Shown here piece after piece: positions 61,121 to 64,000 of a DNA stretch of 64,000 nt. Origin of the DNA: Pseudomonas sp. MYb185. GTDB taxonomy: Bacteria > Pseudomonadota > Gammaproteobacteria > Pseudomonadales > Pseudomonadaceae. Below the pieces are notes generated by a model. The model worked only from the letters and a program-made list of their open reading frames with translations, ran no database searches and was not told the DNA's origin. A program made the translations under genes and the position numbers. How positions within the stretch are numbered: the first letter of the stretch is position 1; every line of letters starts with the position of its first letter. The stretch is taken from positions 1 through 64,000 of the forward strand of contig NZ_PCQD01000006.1 in assembly GCF_002979975.1 (NCBI RefSeq), in the 5' to 3' direction.

Positions 61121-62392
61121 ATGAAGCTTTCGAGAATGGTGATGCTATCGAGCATTTTCAGCTTGCCCGTGCTGCCGGCATTGGCGCTCGAAGTGGAAAT
61201 CGGCGGCCAAATCAATCGTGCAGCAATGTATGTTGAGGATGGGTACAGCGAGAACTTCAGGGGGCTCGGCTCCAATTCGGAACTTTATCATGTCGATAAC
61301 AGAAACAGCCCTTCACGCATCAATGTGCGAGGCACACAGAGGCTACTGGATGGCTGGACTGCCGGCGCACTACTAGAGACCGGGATGTATTCGAACCTCT
61401 CCACCGATGTGTCACCGCAGGATAAAAGTACCTCTGGAGAATTGGAACAGAGAATCACTGATGGCTTCGTTGACTCTCCTTTCGGCAAAATAACCCTCGG
61501 TCGAGGCGAAGGCGCAGCCTACGCGACAGGCAGGAGAGATTATTCCGGTACCGGCGTAATCAGCTTTCGGCACCCGGGGCTAATCGGCGGCGGGCTGTAT
61601 TTCGATGAGACCAGGAAATCGGTGATCACCAACAGAAACGCCAGTGGCAACGTCACCAGCGTGGGCCCACCGGCCCCTGACAGCAACCCGAACAAGGTCT
61701 CCATTATCGGCAGTATTCGCGACTTCAACTTCGAAGGCCGCCACGACCGCATCCGCTATGACAGCCCGCGAATGGGCCCGGTAACCCTGTCCGTCAGCAC
61801 CGGGCACGGCACCGGTGAGCAGAGCCACAACTCCATTCTCGAGGTGGGCGCCAGAGCCGGTGTACGTGTTCTGGGCGGCAGGGCGCTGGCTGGCCTGGGG
61901 TACTCACGCGCGAAAAGAAACTCGGCCGATCCCAGCGTATCCTTCGACCCGGACGACAGCAGCTTCGATCCGAATGTGCGGACTTATGGCGGCTCGGTAT
62001 CCTGGATCGCCGAGAACGGCATCAACGTCACCTTCGCCGCGCTGAACCGGGTAGAGAAACAGACCGAGGCATCGAAAACCGGCAACCTGACGCACAACCG
62101 CTCGGAGTTGGCGAAGTTTCGCTACGTCAAGCTGGGCTATCGTCCCAGTCGCAAACATGCATTCGATGTTCATTGGGGAGTAACCAAGGACAGGAACAAG
62201 GTGGGCGATGTGGGAACCGTGATAGGCGCGGGCTATGTCTGGAGTCCTACGCATATGTTCGATGCTTATGCGGGCGCCAAGGTCCATAGTTTCAAACGCA
62301 AAAGCTGGGAAACCTTCAGTGGCAGAACCTCATATGATCTTGAATATGAAGATATTTCAGTGTTGACCACGGGTATCAGAGTGAAATTCTGA
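61121..62392 (+). CDS. Outer-membrane porin (Gram-negative porin family)
   Basis: A 423-aa outer-membrane protein with a signal peptide of about 23 residues (to ALALEV) and an alternating-residue beta-barrel pattern ending in the terminal Phe (GIRVKF) needed by the BAM machinery. N-terminal EVEIGGQINRAAMYVEDG and SRINVRGTQRLLDGWTAGALLETGM are typical of general porins with 16 strands. AGGAGG precedes the ATG. Divergent from LysR and likely the outer-membrane entry route for the ABC substrate. Confidence 0.88.
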   Translation: MKLSRMVMLSSIFSLPVLPALALEVEIGGQINRAAMYVEDGYSENFRGLGSNSELYHVDNRNSPSRINVRGTQRLLDGWTAGALLETGMYSNLSTDVSPQDKSTSGELEQRITDGFVDSPFGKITLGRGEGAAYATGRRDYSGTGVISFRHPGLIGGGLYFDETRKSVITNRNASGNVTSVGPPAPDSNPNKVSIIGSIRDFNFEGRHDRIRYDSPRMGPVTLSVSTGHGTGEQSHNSILEVGARAGVRVLGGRALAGLGYSRAKRNSADPSVSFDPDDSSFDPNVRTYGGSVSWIAENGINVTFAALNRVEKQTEASKTGNLTHNRSELAKFRYVKLGYRPSRKHAFDVHWGVTKDRNKVGDVGTVIGAGYVWSPTHMFDAYAGAKVHSFKRKSWETFSGRTSYDLEYEDISVLTTGIRVKF

Positions 62393-62448
62393 CACAGGCA
62401 ATAAGCTGTCCTCCCCCAAGTACCCACAAGAAGTTGGGGCCTTGGGGG

Positions 62449-62475
62449 GCCACTCAGGTCACCAGCGTGAGTGGC
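62449..62475 (+). terminator. Possible terminator after the porin
   Basis: GCCACTCA and TGAGTGGC form an 8-bp stem with an 11-nt loop about 57 nt after the porin stop, preceded by C- and G-rich runs. No T-tract follows. The rest of 62393-62629 shows no gene. Confidence 0.35.
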
Positions 62476-62629
62476 AGGGCCTTTAGATAAAACGCCGAAT
62501 GGCAGCCTCGCGTCATACCCAATACCACTTCTTGGGCCTAAGCTCTATCAGTCGGTCTTGATCACCCCTGCTGTTGCAGCTCATCACTACCCGATGAATG
62601 ACACCGGATCCCATGAACAGGAGATGGCC

Positions 62630-63256
62630 ATGAGCACACCTTATATTCGCCTGGACAAGAACGATGCCGCCGTACTGCTGGTCGATCACCAGACCGGCCT
62701 GCTGTCCCTGGTAAGAGACATCCACCCCGATACCTTCAAGAACAACGTATTGGCCTTGGCGGATCTGGCCAAGTACTTCGAACTGCCCACCATCCTCACC
62801 ACCAGCTTCGAAGACGGTCCGAACGGCCCGTTGGTGCCCGAGCTCAAGGAACTCTTCCCGGATGCGCCCTATATCGCCCGCCCAGGCCAGATCAATGCCT
62901 GGGACAACGAGGACTTTGTCGCGGCGGTAAAAGCGACCGGAAGGAAGCAGTTGATCATCGCGGGTGTGGTGACTGAAGTCTGCGTGGCCTTCCCCGCTCT
63001 TTCAGCCTTGGCCGAAGGTTTTGACGTATTCGTCGTGACTGATGCCTCCGGCACCTTCAACGAGCTGACACGCAACTCGGCGCTGGATCGCATGATCGCT
63101 GCCGGAGCCCAGCCGATGACCTGGTTCGGCGTCGCCTGCGAACTGCACCGCGATTGGCGCAATGATGTCGAGGGCCTGGGCACGCTGTTCTCCAACCATA
63201 TCCCGGACTATCGCAACCTGATCAACAGCTACAACACGCTGACGGGAGGCAAATGA
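62630..63256 (+). CDS. ycaC: Isochorismatase-like cysteine hydrolase (YcaC family)
   Basis: A 208-aa hydrolase, the same length as E. coli YcaC. Asp of the triad is in AVLLVDHQTGLL near 19, and the nucleophile Cys in GVVTEVCVAFPALSA near 118, preceded by the usual non-prolyl cis peptide region. AIAGA-type linkage to nicotinamidases is weaker. The ATG at 62630 has AGGAG 8 nt upstream; the frame continues upstream without conserved content. The family's natural substrate is unknown. Downstream of, but separated from, the porin by 237 nt. Confidence 0.88.
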   Translation: MSTPYIRLDKNDAAVLLVDHQTGLLSLVRDIHPDTFKNNVLALADLAKYFELPTILTTSFEDGPNGPLVPELKELFPDAPYIARPGQINAWDNEDFVAAVKATGRKQLIIAGVVTEVCVAFPALSALAEGFDVFVVTDASGTFNELTRNSALDRMIAAGAQPMTWFGVACELHRDWRNDVEGLGTLFSNHIPDYRNLINSYNTLTGGK

Positions 63257-63371
63257 AAGATGCCGCACCCTGCTTTCTCCTGCCGACGTGGCATGCAATA
63301 GGTTCAATGCGCCGCTGATTCAGGCCGGATCAGACGCCGTGTTCTTCAGCCAACCACGTGCAGGGCGGACC

Positions 63372-64000
63372 TCATATAAAGATCGTGCCGCGCAAGTAGA
63401 GTGCCCCCTGCCCGCTGATGATGACTCGGTCATTGTCCAGGACTTCGCAATGCAACTGCCCCTTGCGCGCCCCGCCTTGCTCGGCAATCAGGTCGCTTTT
63501 GCCCAGGCGCTTGGCCCAGTATGTCGCCAGGGAGGTATGGGCCGAGCCGGTGACAGGGTCCTCGTTGACCCCAACCCGAGGGCCAAACCAGCGAGAGACG
63601 AAGTCGAAATGGCGACCCGGCGCGGTTACCGCGACACCGCGCACGTCGAACGCGGCTAATGCGACGAAGTCGGGGGCAAGCCCGGCGACGATGGCTTCAT
63701 CCTCGACCACGACCAGATAATCGTCGGTGCGATAAAGCGCATCGGCCCGCTCCAGGCCCAGGGCTTGCAGCAATCCAGGCGGAACAGCGACCAGTTCAGG
63801 GTGCTTGGACGGGAAGTCCATGGCCAGGCGCCCGTCCTTGCGGCTCACCCGCAACTCACCGCTGCGGGTGGAAAAACGCAACACGTCCCGCGCTTCGCCG
63901 AACTGCTCGAACAGTACCCATGCAGTTGCCAGAGTAGCGTGCCCGCAAAGGTCGACTTCCACCGTGGGGGTGAACCAGCGCAGCTCGAACACCTCGCCAT
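63372..64000 (-). CDS. PhzF-family isomerase, partial (N-terminus beyond window)
   Basis: The C-terminal 209 residues or so of a PhzF/diaminopimelate-epimerase-fold protein. RWFTPTVEVDLCGHATLATAWVLFE is the conserved segment after the catalytic Glu (which lies outside the window). RWFGPRVGVNEDPVTGSAHTSLATYWAKRLGK near the end is the second half-site with the ligand-binding GSAH. The gene runs off the right edge; no start is visible. It probably isomerises a small hydrophobic acid, not phenazine, as no phz genes are present. Confidence 0.9.
   Translation of the reverse strand, partial: GEVFELRWFTPTVEVDLCGHATLATAWVLFEQFGEARDVLRFSTRSGELRVSRKDGRLAMDFPSKHPELVAVPPGLLQALGLERADALYRTDDYLVVVEDEAIVAGLAPDFVALAAFDVRGVAVTAPGRHFDFVSRWFGPRVGVNEDPVTGSAHTSLATYWAKRLGKSDLIAEQGGARKGQLHCEVLDNDRVIISGQGALYLRGTIFI

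Noticed and set aside
63372-64000. Phenazine biosynthesis locus
   Set aside because: Only a PhzF-fold protein is visible; PhzF homologues are common without phenazine genes and none of phzA-E or phzG is in the window.

Overview
The window is a high-GC gammaproteobacterial chromosome segment that reads as Pseudomonadaceae, probably Pseudomonas or the related Halopseudomonas. The basis is gene order recalled from Pseudomonas genomes (lptD-surA-pdxA-ksgA-apaG-apaH-glpE-prkA-yeaH-spoVR-cca-folK-folB-plsY-tsaD-rpsU-dnaG-rpoD, and lldR/lldPD-dld), together with protein features such as the acidic RpoD spacer and the AmgK/MurU peptidoglycan-recycling pair. No database search was possible.

Layout. 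0.3-1.7 kb: DEAD-box helicase rhlE. 1.8-8.5 kb: lactate utilisation (lldP, lldD, FAD/Fe-S D-lactate dehydrogenase) with divergent repressor lldR and two perfect palindromic operators. 8.6-12.4 kb: a DUF3617 protein, a tandem UspA, glutaryl-CoA dehydrogenase and its divergent LysR gene. 12.4-13.0 kb: seven 86-bp tandem repeats. 13.0-16.7 kb: a ferric-siderophore ABC importer behind a Fur-like box. 16.9-18.1 kb: yceI and a cytochrome b561. 18.4-22.5 kb: trpE-trpG-trpD-trpC contiguous, preceded by a Trp leader peptide and hairpin. 22.5-26.6 kb: gph, rpe, djlA, murU, amgK. 26.7-34.0 kb: the lptD to glpE run. 34.3-39.1 kb: the prkA-yeaH-spoVR stress operon. 39.1-43.1 kb: cca, folK/folB, plsY, tsaD. 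43.3-47.7 kb: the macromolecular-synthesis locus rpsU-dnaG-rpoD, then a CAU-anticodon tRNA.

The tRNA gene is the core/accessory junction. Its last 46 nt plus 3 bases recur exactly at 51055-51103, so 47890-51103 is a 3.2-kb att-flanked island. It has no integrase and carries an AT-richer helix-turn-helix protein of unknown function, a ParD/ParE module with a frameshifted toxin, and a Phd/PIN-type toxin-antitoxin pair bracketed by 46-bp imperfect repeats.

51.1-62.4 kb is a catabolic/transport region outside the att repeats: a fumarase/PcaB-superfamily lyase, a PcaD-like alpha/beta hydrolase, an esterase-like lipoprotein lacking the expected serine nucleophile, a complete peptide-type ABC importer, a LysR regulator with a palindromic site, and a divergent porin. 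A YcaC-like cysteine hydrolase and a PhzF-family gene cut by the window edge close the sequence.
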